A stretch of DNA of 37,514 nt from Candolleomyces eurysporus (taxonomy: Eukaryota; Basidiomycota; Agaricomycetes; Agaricales; Psathyrellaceae): assembly GCA_027579435.1 (NCBI GenBank), contig JANBPK010001272.1, positions 1 through 37,514 on the forward strand. Reading direction: 5' to 3'. Position 1 is the stretch's first letter. Each line of letters opens with the position of its first letter. This document shows positions 1 through 10,754 of this stretch, piece by piece. A model generated the notes under the pieces. It did not search any database, had not been told where the DNA came from, and worked only from the letters and a program-made list of their open reading frames with translations. The translations under genes were made by a program, and so were the position numbers.

Positions 1-1902
1 GGAACCGTTGTCAATAACCTATATCATCCAAATCTTTAGCACTGGTCCAAGCGCCTGTCCGAACAGCACGTACGAGCGCAGCTACTTCGTCCTCCATGGT
101 GATTATTCGTCAAAAAGTACGTAGAAGAGAAACTTGAGGCGGCAAGAGCAGATGCGGTGCACGATGGGGAGATCGATGTTTATATACGTGTCGATGCGCA
201 GCACGGCGATGTCAGAAGAACTGCGAGTCAGCACCGGTTTGATGATGCTGCGGCCATCGTCGTCGACAGCGGCGAGGCCAACGACGACGACAGCGCGCAG
301 GGAGCGGAGGACATTACCTTGGATTGGGTGGATCAGAGCAGATGGTTGGGCAGAGGGTGAATCGGGCTGCGCCTTATCCGATTTCGTGAGGCAGGCCTCT
401 TTGTATTGCTTTATTTGTATGTGGCTGAACCCTCCATGATCAGGATGGCTGTGTCTGACATACGCCGATGACGCGCGACAGCACATACCGTCGTCCTTAC
501 AGCTCTCTTGTTGTCCAGGAATCCATCGCAGTCTATGCAGAGTAATTCTATAGTGACTGAGAGCCTTACAAATACTGCCTCATCTGTGAGCAGCCAGTTT
601 CTCCACCTTATCGTTCAAAATACTCACGAATTCATAAATTTAGCTTCAAGCTTACACGGTCGTTCTCCTGTTTCCCGCGAATCAGTCTTGCTTCGGGATC
701 TGCATGTCAGTTCGAAATGTTGTCTTCCTTTTCCGTCGAGCCTGAGAGAAGCATCTCGGGACCCCGGTCGAAGGCTCGAGCCGGAAGAATTCGATCTTCG
801 AGAGGGTCCTGGAAATGTCCAACCTAATGCCAGAGCGTCCGATGCACCTAGAGACGTGAGCTTTCTCACGTTGCTCAATGGTGAGAGAGATGTGTGGAAA
901 TCGAAGTTGTATGGTCATCTTAAGGAGAACAAGGACAGGCGCTTACAATGTTTTGACGATGAATTACCCACGTTTGTCTACCCCACTGTGACTGGGTCAG
1001 CAGTTGCAGCTCTATATGGCTCGAGCCCCTGAAGAGTCACGACCATATCTGGTTCAACTGGACCAGCCCTCACTCAGCTGCAATTGGCACCCTTTGGTGA
1101 AGTGCCGCTCGGGAGCTAATCACATATCCCCGCGTTCCAATACGCCGCCAAGTTCAGCCCTCTTGGCCATACATAGTAGGCTGCCGATGTAAAAGCCACT
1201 GCTATTCACATTGCAAAGTGCGTCCCGTATTCGACATCGTATTCACCGTTATGTTGTCAAACATCCCTCGTATTAAGCTCCCCTCGGCCATCGGTCACTT
1301 GTTGGCTGATGACACTTTGAGGTAGGAGTCCGGTTGCGTGCTAACCGTACTACTAGTATTGTACGGACGTTGTAGGTGAGGTCACAGAGACGCGGTTAAA
1401 CGGAAGACTGGCTCGACAATTGTAGTACTTGGCTATATTGGGAACGGGACAGAGGTATCCTTACGCAATCGTGGCTCGAGCATTGGTTTTTGGTTTCGTT
1501 AACAACACCAAGCATTCTGCTTGCAAAACCTCGGTTGGAGGTTATCCAGAGAACTAATTTTACTGTGACCGGAGGCCGGCACCCAATCCACTACACCACA
1601 AGTTGTACACATGACGCAGCCCAGATGACTGCATTCCCAAAACGGTCGTGGTGCAAGAAGGCGTCTGATTTCCGACACACGATCTCCTGGCCCAAACTAT
1701 ATTTCATGGCGAGTATATATGTGACAGCTCTGAAATGGTCGCTTTCCCCACCGAACTATTCCTCCCTTATCGAATCCTCAGACTTCCGCCCGATCATACT
1801 GTCTCCTGTTGTCTTGGCCGCTTCTTTCCGACTCATAATACCCTCTTCTGACGCCCTACCGAGTCTGCTGCAACGCCCCACCACCGTTGAACGTTGAGCA
1901 AC
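1..1902. other. Left-end region with no supported gene; P450 upstream region
   Basis: I see no coding region here that I can support. Open frames exist, for instance about 174 codons at 508-1032 (+) and 127 codons at 103-486 (-), but none shows a recognisable domain or a convincing exon chain, and the composition is unremarkable. A minus-strand ATG at 97-95 opens 28 codons (starting MEDEVAALV) before a TGA at 13-11. It could be the first exon of a gene running off the left edge, since a GT follows near the end of that frame, but this is weak. A TATATAT at 1714-1720 lies about 185 bases before the P450 ATG and could serve as its TATA element. Confidence 0.4.
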
Positions 1903-4672
1903 ATGCCGGTCTCGGTCCCCCCTGGGATCCTCTACCTCTTCCAAAACCTCCCGAGCCTCATCATACCTCCCGCAACCGTCGCTGGACTCGGCCAAATCAT
2001 TCGAAACCACACCAATCTGTATATATCGACATGGATTCTCGGGTTTGCTTGCGTCCTCTCGTTGCCAGCTACGTTCGCAATGAAGGTTCTATACAAGGAT
2101 TGGAAGGATGAAAAGGATGCTGCCGCTCACAATGCTTTCCTCCCTCCAAGAGTCCCTGATTCCTTGCCCGCGGGGCTTGGCCTATTGCGTTCAGCTTTAG
2201 ACAGTTTCAAGAACGGGTATCCAGGTACGGTTCTGTATTCTCCCTCTCCCTCGTTAACATTGTACTCACGAATCTTGCTGTTACTTAGGCGAACAGTTTG
2301 AAGGGTTCTATGCGCAATTGGGTAGCCATTTTATGAACTTTAGGATTTTATATGAAGATAGGGTAAGACGTCTGCCGCCTCTCCAGGTTCGCTTTTGGCT
2401 TAGAGGAAGCTTGGCAGTTCTTCACCACCGAGCCCGACCATATCAAGGCAATCCTTGCAACTCAGTTCGAGAGTTTTGAGAAGGGACCGGTGTTCCAGCA
2501 CCAAATGAAAGGGCTTCTCGGAGCTGGGGTGTTCAATTCTGATGGTTCGTCGTTGCGTATTTCTCTGGGCTTCCAATGATTGACGATCGTGTGACTCTGG
2601 CACTAATAGGCGAGATGTGGAAGTAAGCGCACTCAATGATTGTTCATTGAAGAATCATCCTGATTTCTTGCTTAGATTCCACCGAGCCATGACCCGGCCC
2701 TTCTTCAGCAAAGACCGAATCAGCCATTTCGATATCTTCGATCGACACGCCGCGGACGCCCTCAATCAACTCAAGCAGCGTCTCAGGGAAGGCTATCCAG
2801 TTGACATCCAGGTACGGCTCCGAGCTCATCGCGAATTTCATTTCGAATACTCCCAAGCTCGAAGCTACCCCGCGCACCCACGACGATCATCCACATCACG
2901 GATGATCTGCACCATCACCTTCTCTTTCAAATCATGCTTCTTCCTGCGGGTGCCTGTGTACTAACGTCATGCGTGCGATATAGGACTTGGCTTCGAGATT
3001 CACCATGGACTCCGCAACAGAGTTCTTATTCTCCAAGGACGTCCAATCTCTCGCTGCGGGAATTCCCTACCCCCATTACTCCCATCTCGCCAGCGCCTCG
3101 GAGGCCGTTAACCACCCAGCCAACCGCTTCGCCAGAGCCTTCGACGATGCCCAACGGTGCCTCTCTCTGCGGACGCGCAGGGGAATTCATTGGCCGCTGT
3201 CCGAGTTCTGGCAGGACAGGGTGAAGCAGAATATGGTTGTGATCAACGAGTTTATTGACCCGATCTTGGCTGCTGCGGTTCAGAGGAAGAGAGAGGCGGC
3301 AGCTGAGCAGGAGGATGTCGAGATGAAAGGGAAGTCGGAAGGAGAAGCTTTGGAAAATGAGAGTTTGTTGGACCATTTGATCAACTACACGGACGGTGAG
3401 TTGCTCATGACGGTCGCCCATACTGCATCTGTTTGCTGAAGATGTGTCGTAGATGAAAATGTTTTGCGCGATGAGACTCTGAATATTCTCCTAGCTGGTC
3501 GCGATACGGTACGTTCTTTCGCACTCTCAATATAGTTGATTGAGATCTAATGGATCCGGTAGACGACCAATAGCATCACGTACGCTCTGTACATGCTCTC
3601 GAAGCACCCAGATGTTTTGCAGAAGCTTCGACAAGAAGTTCTTGAAAAGGTTGGAGAAAGCCGACGGCCCACCTTTGAGGACATGAAAGACATGAAGTAT
3701 CTCCGTGCCGTCATTAACGGTACGTGCTTTCGTCTTAATTGCTCTAACAGGGCGGACTTTGCTGATGCACCGTTCAGAAACCCTTCGACTTTACCCAGCA
3801 GTGTAAGTTTCCTTTGATCTCTCGCTATGTTCGAACGTACCTGATTTAAATGTCACCCAGACCATTTAACATCCGGTAAGCTTGCCTTACTCTCCATAGG
3901 CCAAACCCTCAGAGTCCGCTCACGCGTGTTGCCGTCTGTTAATAGATCCTCCAACCAGCCAGTCGTTCTCCCTGGAAAGAATGGCTCTCCCCCGCGCTAC
4001 ATTCCTGCTAGAACTAAGTAAGGCGGTCGTCCTTCGCAAGACTTTTACCAAGAAGCTGATAATTTTCTGTAGAGTTGGATATAGTGTGTTCCTCATGCAC
4101 CGTCGGCATGATTTATGGGGCCCCGACGGTGAGTCGAGCCTTCCTATACGCAGTGATCAAGCTTTAATCTTGACATACTGTTCGTGTACGTCAGCGGGCA
4201 AGTTCGATCCTGACCGATTCTTGGACGACCGAGTAAAGACTTACATCACACCAAACCCCTTCATCTTCCTTCCCTTCAACGCTGGGCCTCGTATTTGCCT
4301 CGGGCAACAGGTGAGTTGGACACCTTCACCAAGAGGGTTCACTTGCTAACAATCCTTCGTTTGTTCCTTTCTCCGCCGCAACAGTTCGCGTACCACGAGA
4401 CCTCGTTCTTCTTGATCCGACTCCTTCAACAGTTCACCAACCTTAAACATGTCCCCGAAGCTCAACCTCCATCTTCACTCCCTCCTCCGGAATGGAAGCT
4501 TGCGAGTGGAACTAAGGGGACTGATGACTTTAGGATCAAGAGTTACCTTACTATGTCGGCTATGGTGAGCGACCCCTCTCTAAATCCTTGAAACTCACTA
4601 GGGCATTTTACTTACTCCGCGTGTTTTCAGGGCGGTTGTTGGTTGTCTATGGAAGAGGCCGATACCAACTAG
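1903..4672 (+). CDS. Cytochrome P450 monooxygenase, CYP63-like (600 aa, 15 exons)
   Basis: Membrane-anchored haem-thiolate monooxygenase that hydroxylates hydrophobic substrates with electrons from a P450 reductase at the ER. Exons: 1903-2224, 2289-2362, 2418-2544, 2610-2622, 2676-2811, 2984-3395, 3453-3508, 3563-3719, 3778-3802, 3861-3875, 3946-4017, 4073-4128, 4195-4310, 4385-4564, 4631-4672; all junctions keep one frame. Visible landmarks are a hydrophobic N-terminal anchor (about residues 35-65), the I-helix AGRDTT (376-381), the ExxR motif ETLR (433-436), PDRF, and the haem loop [10 protein letters not shown] with Cys523. The helix-C region around [20 protein letters not shown] looks like the CYP63 family of white-rot fungi, some of which oxidise alkanes and fatty acids; the family name is from recall, not a search. 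All key residues are present, so it is probably active. Exon 4 is only 13 nt and exon 10 only 15 nt. Confidence 0.93.
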
Positions 4673-5181
4673 AGTGGTTCGATGAACGTGGTTGAGTGAG
4701 GGATTATCTACTTGGTGCATGGTTTGAGATAGCAGAACCTGAAATAACATATAGTGTCGTCACTAACTGTATTAATACGAGCTTTTAATCGACAAACCTA
4801 CACTCATGAAGTCAAGCGTTAAGCTTGATGATTCTTCTTGGATTTATGGTGCATGCTTCATTTTGTTAATCAGCATTGTGTGAGCCAAACCGTCTGTCTT
4901 TCTGACTCGGAGTGAAATATTAAGTCGACTGCGTTGTCATTCAAGTTGCGAGTAAGAAAGGAAAGCGAAAACTTGGGGGAAGTCCGTCCCCTCCCTTAGT
5001 TCCATTTGCGCGACGTAGAACCTGGAGCTTATTCGTTCCACCTTGGTATGCTTACAAACTGAAATTCGTCAGAAATCCTCTTCGAGGGACATCCATAGCA
5101 ACATTGTTGTTTTACAAGGCGAGACTTATTTGTCCCTAACTATTGCTCCCGTGATATCCCGAAGGGCATGGGCGTCTATTC
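4673..5181. other. Intergenic, P450 to NACHT 1
   Basis: No coding signal. It holds the P450 3' end and the presumed promoter of NACHT 1. Its last part contains one copy of a 25-bp sequence (5110-5134) that recurs exactly at 8350-8374 upstream of the small HMG-like gene. Confidence 0.7.
5110..5134 (+). repeat. 25-bp direct repeat, copy 1
   Basis: Perfect 25-base match to 8350-8374, same strand; the core reads ACAAGGCGAGACTTATTTGT. AGCAACAT precedes both copies at slightly different spacing. Copy 1 ends 123 bases before the in-frame ATG at 5257 of NACHT 1. Copy 2 ends 129 bases before the ATG chosen for the HMG-like gene. The like placement suggests a promoter or leader element, or a shared duplicated remnant; function unknown. 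Confidence 0.75.
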
Positions 5182-7548
5182 ATGTGGGCAACTGATTGCG
5201 GCTTTGGTTTGTGCCAAACACAGCTTCCTTCCTGCTCTCATCTTGTCTTAGTCGTGATGCCAAAGAGCGACCACCGCTCTGCAACGAACTCCGAACCTCC
5301 TCCCGGATATGCGCCGTACCCGTTGTCTTCTGAAGGCCGAGGCAGAACTCCCAGGGTTATTCAGCCCGAACTTGAAGAGCAGAGGAGGGCAACAGCCAGC
5401 TTTGCTGCGCCAATCGAGCCACTATCCTCTTACTCCCGGGGAGAAACTTCCTCTAATTTTGTCCCATACTCGATACCTGAAAGGGACACGTCCGAACCCT
5501 CTGCTCTTGAAGACTCAATTTGCCCAGGCCCTCAAACGACGGTACCGTTGTCATTCCTTTCAAATGCACACCACTTCCGCATGGGAGATATCCACTTTGT
5601 CGATGCATCCAAACACGTCACTAAGTTTAATAAGTCGATGGACGGTTCGTTTATCTCAACATCATCCATGGAAACGTCCCCTCATCCTTTTTGCATATTA
5701 CTAGCAGGCTGGACAACACTCTTAGAAAACACCGCCCCAAATGCTCTTCACGACTCTCGGGCGCGATTCAATCCCCCGAAATGCGATGAAGATACCCGTG
5801 TTGAAGTCACCTCAGAGATAATGGACTGGATCCAAGATCACCAGAATCCTCAGCGTCTGTTGTGTATGACAGGCGCTGCAGGGGCGGGCAAATCCGCTTT
5901 ACAGCAGACAATCGCCGAACGCTGCCAAAAGGGGGGTATCCTCGCCTGCACATATTTCTTCTCTGCCGACGACTCCACTCGAAATACCACTTGCGCCCTT
6001 GTTCCTACAATCGCCTACCAGATAGGATTATGCAACCCAATTCTTCGAAAAATCATTAGCACCACCATCGAGGATGATCCCCTGGTTTTCTCAAGGTCGT
6101 TGAAGGTTCAGATGGATACTCTCATTGTGGACCCCGTACAGCGTCTTCTGAAAACAGCCCTGAATGTCAAAACCCTTCCGTACGCCATTCTTATCGATGG
6201 TCTGGACGAGTGCGATGGAGAAGACCGTCAAGAAGAGGTGCTGGCCGTCATCAAAGAGTCCCTTATCGATACCAACACTCCCTTCCGCATTTTCATTGCT
6301 AGTAGACCGGAATGGGCTATCCGAACTGCATTGAAGCGTGACGGAGACCTCCACGAAATCGCCTATCACATTCAACTCAGTGACAAGTACGATGCCACTG
6401 CGGACATCCGCCGATACCTTTGGAGAAGACTTCGTGACATTGGGAGTAAAAGTCGGGATCCAAGAGCCAAATTACCCTCGTGGCTTCAGGAGAGAGATAT
6501 CGAGACACTCGTCAGGGCTGCCTCAGGACAGTTCGTTTATGCGGCCACGGTGGTGAAGTACGTTTCGGAGCGTCATACTTCCCCAGTGGATAGACTCCGA
6601 ACTGTCTTAACCTGGACACCCGACCAAGCTTCTTCTGCGAGACCGTTCGAAAAGCTGGACATCCTCTATTCCAACATATTGAGGACAGCAAAGGATGCAT
6701 ACGAGGCCATTGACACGAACAGCGGTCGCGACTTTCTCTTGCTTTTTGGTGCTCACCATCATAATGCTACCTGGGGGATTAAGCACCCAAGCGGCGTTAT
6801 CCGGACACGCAAAAAGTATTGGATCAAAGCCTATGATCAACACATTCTCAACCTAGAAGAAGGAACGCTCGACATACTGATCTCTGATTTACACTCCCTT
6901 GTGACGGTAGACGACACGGCGTCTCACAGCAAACTTCGTATTTATCATAAATCCTTTTCCGAGTTTTTGCGCAGCGAAAGTCGTGCAAAAGACTTGTTCG
7001 TTTCGGAGTCACGCATCCTTACCGGGATAGTGAAGAGTCATCTCCAACATATTACTCAACGTCGGTACAAACCAACTGGCGCGATTCACTTCCAGAGTGC
7101 TGACAAGTTTACCATTTTTAGCTGTCTTCAGAGGGCCTTCCCCTCAATGCGAATTTCTAATACTGAGAGTCCTTTTGTCCGAGTTTGGACGCGACGAGCT
7201 CGACTTTTACGACGATATCGTAGGCTTCACCAAGGATAATGGTTGGCGAGAAGTAGACAGATGCGTGGCTTTCGAAAGTTCCAAAGGACCTCAGGTTTTT
7301 TACTTGAAAGAGTCGATCTCACATCCTCTTTCCAAGCTTATCCATCGATTCAAAGTACGTGAATCTCATTCCCACATCAATGTAGACTTCCGATTCTGAT
7401 TCAATACTGAACGATGTTCCATTGCATCATTTCATTATTTGTTTAGGAACGAGACCCCGAGGTGGCGAAGGTCCTTGAGCACTTTTGCGACAAATGGGAA
7501 CGCGAATACGGACCTTGGGATAGACCACCATCACGCAGAGCGGTCTGA
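5182..7548 (+). CDS. NACHT-domain STAND NTPase 1
   Basis: Signal-transduction NTPase of the STAND class. In fungi these are thought to act in non-self recognition and regulated cell death; the role here is inferred from the family. Likely exons: 5182-5644, 5708-7064, 7132-7354, 7447-7548 (714 aa). The first intron (5645-5707) is a multiple of three, so the frame reads through it, but NACHT 2 has an intron at the same codon. Counting from 5182: a Ser/Pro-rich N-terminus; a motif AHHFRMGDIHF just before the NACHT; Walker A GAAGAGKS (210-217); Walker B ILIDGLDEC (315-323); a winged-helix-like region ending near IYHKSFSEFLR. No WD40, ankyrin or TPR repeats follow. A conserved tail has NGW and KWEREY. 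ATG 5257 (25 codons later) is an alternative start. The intron 7065-7131 is my preferred way to join the two frames; 7107-7167 is possible. Confidence 0.85.
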
Positions 7549-8502
7549 GAATGATTTTCGCTTGGCGTAATTGGGAACCTGTACGCCTGCGAATTTATAT
7601 AGATGATCTATTTTCCCTTTCCATTTTCCCTTCCTCAATCAGCATTTACGGTCACGCTTTTGCACAGACTTGTCGTCTTGATGGTACAACTTTGGTGACT
7701 CGGACCTTCTTTCTAACTTCCACTGTTCACCATACCAACTTGAAGGACTGGGGAATCTAAAATATCAAATTTCTATGAACTATATTTCGGCGCAGATCGT
7801 GGACGTCACGAAGGTCCAAGAGGCGCCGCGGCGTTCAAACGACCGGCGATCGGCGAGACACATGGCGGAACCGTTGACGGAACCAAAATCGTCGTGGTGC
7901 TCAAGCTCCCGGAAATCTTGTAAAATCTGGTCATATGAAAAGATAGGTCTTAGTAGCTCAAATACCTTACTGGGGTCGCTGCACACAAGAGCTGACTCGA
8001 CAACTGAACACTGAGCATGGCTCGATCGACCATACTGGCGCGTTTTGTCGAGGAGACAGTCTCTCGCGACCGCAAAAGCTTTTGACGACCCCCCGGGCCC
8101 AATGTGGCCTACTTGGTTCTCTTTGACTTGAGTGGCTCTTTTCGAATTTTAGTGAAGCCGTTCTCGACGGTTTCTCGCCAGTTTCTTCAGCTCTATAATC
8201 CGAATACGTCTCGGGGCATAAATTCGATACTTCGAACCTATGTTTTGCATTTTTCTGAGCTCAGAGCGCTGATTCTTGGCTTCTGAAAATTCAGCACTTC
8301 AAAGGAGCTGAATTCAGAGCGACGAGCAGAGCAACATAGTGTGTCAGACTTTTACAAGGCGAGACTTATTTGTCTTTACCTTGCTGCCTTGAATTAGCCG
8401 GCGCCTCATTGTATCTTTCTGTCTCTACCACATCGTGCCAGATTCTCGTGCTTGCACACCCCTATAATACTGATCCAATCAAGCAGCAGGCACCGCTACT
8501 AC
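7549..8502. other. Intergenic, NACHT 1 to HMG-like gene
   Basis: Only short open frames of under 80 codons without recognisable features. The one structured element is the second copy of the 25-bp repeat near 8350. The region 7780-8100 is relatively GC-rich, and I see no RNA gene in it. Confidence 0.55.
8350..8374 (+). repeat. 25-bp direct repeat, copy 2
   Basis: Exact copy of 5110-5134. The flanks differ: downstream bases diverge at once after TTTGTC. It is therefore a short conserved block rather than the edge of a long recent duplication. It lies about 130 bases upstream of the ATG at 8503. Confidence 0.75.
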
Positions 8503-8922
8503 ATGGCTTTGAACAAAGCTCAGGCACGAATGGTGGCCCCTCAGCATATAAAAGGCCAGGGTCACCCCCTTCGCTCCTCAGCCCTCCAAAAGACTTCGAA
8601 GTCCTTCTCAAGTACTAGCTCAACAAGTCCTGCCATTAATTCAGCTATGGGCACGTCTGAAGCTCAGTATAACAACGCTGCTTCTCAAGTTATCATGGGC
8701 AGTATTCCCATCCCATGTGTTGATCTTTCAGGGGTCGATCGTTACGATGGCTTTACCTTGTACTTTCAAGATCAGCTCGCGAAAGACAAAGCGTTGTTCG
8801 AAAAATGGAAAAAGACTCGACATACAGTAGAAGAAGAGGTGGTAGAGAAGTACAAGAGACTCCCTCCTGAAGAGAAGGACGTTTACGAGAAAATGGTCGT
8901 GATGCCTCCGGGCTGGGCGTGA
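8503..8922 (+). CDS. Small protein with HMG-box-like C-terminus (139 aa)
   Basis: Single exon starting at MALNKAQARM; an in-frame upstream start at 8452 would add 17 residues. The first half is rich in Ser, Thr and Gln and looks disordered. The second half has the layout of an HMG box: an aromatic DGFTLYF start, charged helices, then EKYKRLPPEEKDVYEKM, close to the usual third-helix signature of Trp/Tyr-x2-Leu-x2-Glu-Glu-Lys-x2-Tyr. The Trp usually found before this motif is replaced by Tyr, and the basic N-terminal arm is weak. DNA binding is therefore only a suggestion. It could also be a degenerate HMG paralogue or an unrelated lineage-specific protein. It shares an upstream 25-bp block with NACHT 1. 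Confidence 0.5.
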   Translation: MALNKAQARMVAPQHIKGQGHPLRSSALQKTSKSFSSTSSTSPAINSAMGTSEAQYNNAASQVIMGSIPIPCVDLSGVDRYDGFTLYFQDQLAKDKALFEKWKKTRHTVEEEVVEKYKRLPPEEKDVYEKMVVMPPGWA

Positions 8923-9689
8923 AGTAATGCTTCAGTGTACACCTCATCGTCCATGTAGTCCACTCGTCCATGTATATCTTCCGGTTCTTCAATACGATAT
9001 AGTCGAAAGTGACCGTAATCGCGTTGCTCAGGCTGGCCTTGATATTCTTCTTCTCTTCTCCGAGCCAGTGACTTTCTCGTTCACTAGGCGCAAAGTATCA
9101 CGAATCCTTGCTTTGCATTTCATCCGACTTTTATCCAAATCTCAAAAGCGAACGCGGTAGAGTCTTTCTCTCTCCAGGAGAAGCTAGAAGTGATTCTCAA
9201 ATTGATTTCGATACAGTGATCCCCATCCCCATCGTCCTCCTTGTTGTTTGCTGCTTTATAACACTTGAAAGGGCGACGATCTTTCTTAGAATGGCAACGC
9301 ATGTCCTTCTGAATCATTGACACTAACAAATGCAGCCTTTGACCACCCGCTGACCCTGGCTGCTCGCGAAGAACTGATTCTACGCGGTAAAGGATAAGAC
9401 TTTGGCTGGAACGAAGGCATAAATTCACCCATCAAAACGAAAATGCACCACACCCGCGAGAAATTGATCGATGATCTCATGACCTCCAACCTCTCAATTA
9501 GCGCCCAACACTGCTGCGCCAGAGCACTCACGAGCCTGAGTCCGAATCCAGCCTACAGGCCTTGAGGCTTCGAAAGCGCAGCAATACGAGGCATTCTTTA
9601 GGTTTAGCGTTAACCAATATCATCTCCAACCCCACAGGCTAGCTCATTCTCAACACTTCAAGCTTATCATCTTCAAGGAAATCGCTACC
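8923..9689. other. Intergenic, HMG-like gene to CGI121
   Basis: No gene supported. Several open frames of 70-102 codons occur on both strands with no domain, no consistent exon chain and no start context worth noting. The last 80 bases are C/T-rich, as is common just upstream of start codons in mushrooms. Confidence 0.55.
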
Positions 9690-10578
9690 ATGCAAACCAC
9701 GACCTTCCCTCACGTTCCTCACGACAGCTCCAGCGCCCGGTATGCCCTATTCAGAGACGTCGAGAACGCACCTGCCTTGAGGCAGCGGATCGTCAAGGCC
9801 TCGACGATGCAAGGCAAGAAGGGTGAGCTCGAGAAGGAGGCGGTGAATTTTGCCTTTATCGATGCTCGACTTGTGGGTATCCATCCATATCCATCCCATC
9901 TTCTACCCATCCATTTCCTCTCACCGGAGCACCTGGTGCCATTCCTCGAGATCTCTGACCAACCGATGGAATTGGGATTGCGTACAGATCACCAGCCGAA
10001 AGCACCTAACCACCGCGATCCATCAAGCGATCCTGGCAGATTCAGCAAACCCGAGCGGGCTGAAGACCAAATCCGTGCATTCGGAGGTCCTGTTCAACCT
10101 GAACCCCACGAATAACGTTAGTTGTCGACCCTTGGTCTCGCCGATTCCCACCTGCCCTAACATATGCCCCATCTTGACAGATCACTGAAGCTCTCCGCAA
10201 CTACGGTCTCTCCGATACGAGCACCGACCTCGTCGTCGTGCGCATCGGGAGCCCTGACGTACCCGACAACGTCATCCAAGAGCTCATGAAGGACGTCGTC
10301 ATCGGGAATATCGTCGAGCCTTTTGAGACTGAGCTTGAGCAGCTCACCGATTGGGGCTTGGTGAAGCGGGTGGGTAGCGTTCTCAGTCCGCTGGGTTCGC
10401 TGGGTGCTTATTTACCTTCATGGGGACGTCGTAACTGATAACGACGACGATAACGATGGTTTAGTATTTCAAGCTTAATACCGAGCCAGCTTTGAAGGAT
10501 CTGGAGGGACAGGCGGAGCGTGAGGCGGTGGATAAGATTGTGACGAGTTCGGTTGCGATGAAGAGCGTTGTGCAGTGA
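9690..10578 (+). CDS. CGI121: EKC/KEOPS complex subunit Cgi121 (204 aa)
   Basis: Subunit of the KEOPS complex (with Kae1, Bud32, Pcc1 and Gon7), which makes the t6A modification at position 37 of ANN-decoding tRNAs; Cgi121 binds Bud32 and helps recruit tRNA. Exons: 9690-9872, 9988-10116, 10181-10369, 10465-10578; every junction keeps the frame, and the length fits the family. Recognisable stretches are RKHLTTAIHQAI, the signature KSVHSEVLFNLNPTNNI, and LRNYGLSDTSTDLVVVRIG, matching the family pattern of a central N-N-I followed by F/Y-G-(I/L)-S-D. The gene converges on RPN10, with 176 bases between the stop codons. No oddities; probably a functional core gene. Confidence 0.9.
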
Positions 10579-10754
10579 AATATCCCTGGATTAGAAAAGA
10601 CAAAAAAATATGCCATCATTTGTGTATTATTACAACTTTGACTCTGTGACGTAGGTATTCAATGTCAGATATGTACACCACGCCCTGCACTGGTAAAAAG
10701 AAGGACGAGAAATCAAAAGAATGCAAGAGACCCTGGACGAAGGCAGCATCCCTT

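Noticed and set aside
103..486. 127-codon minus-strand frame near the left end
   Set aside because: A short hydrophobic patch (VVVVGL) but no recognisable family and no exon chain to the ATG at 97.
508..1032. 174-codon plus-strand frame
   Set aside because: No domain, no start context or exon partners, ordinary length for chance in this composition; left as unsupported.
5645..5707. Reading straight through as coding sequence in NACHT 1
   Set aside because: Length is a multiple of three, so it stays open, but it has good splice sites and NACHT 2 has an intron at the same codon; treated as an intron.
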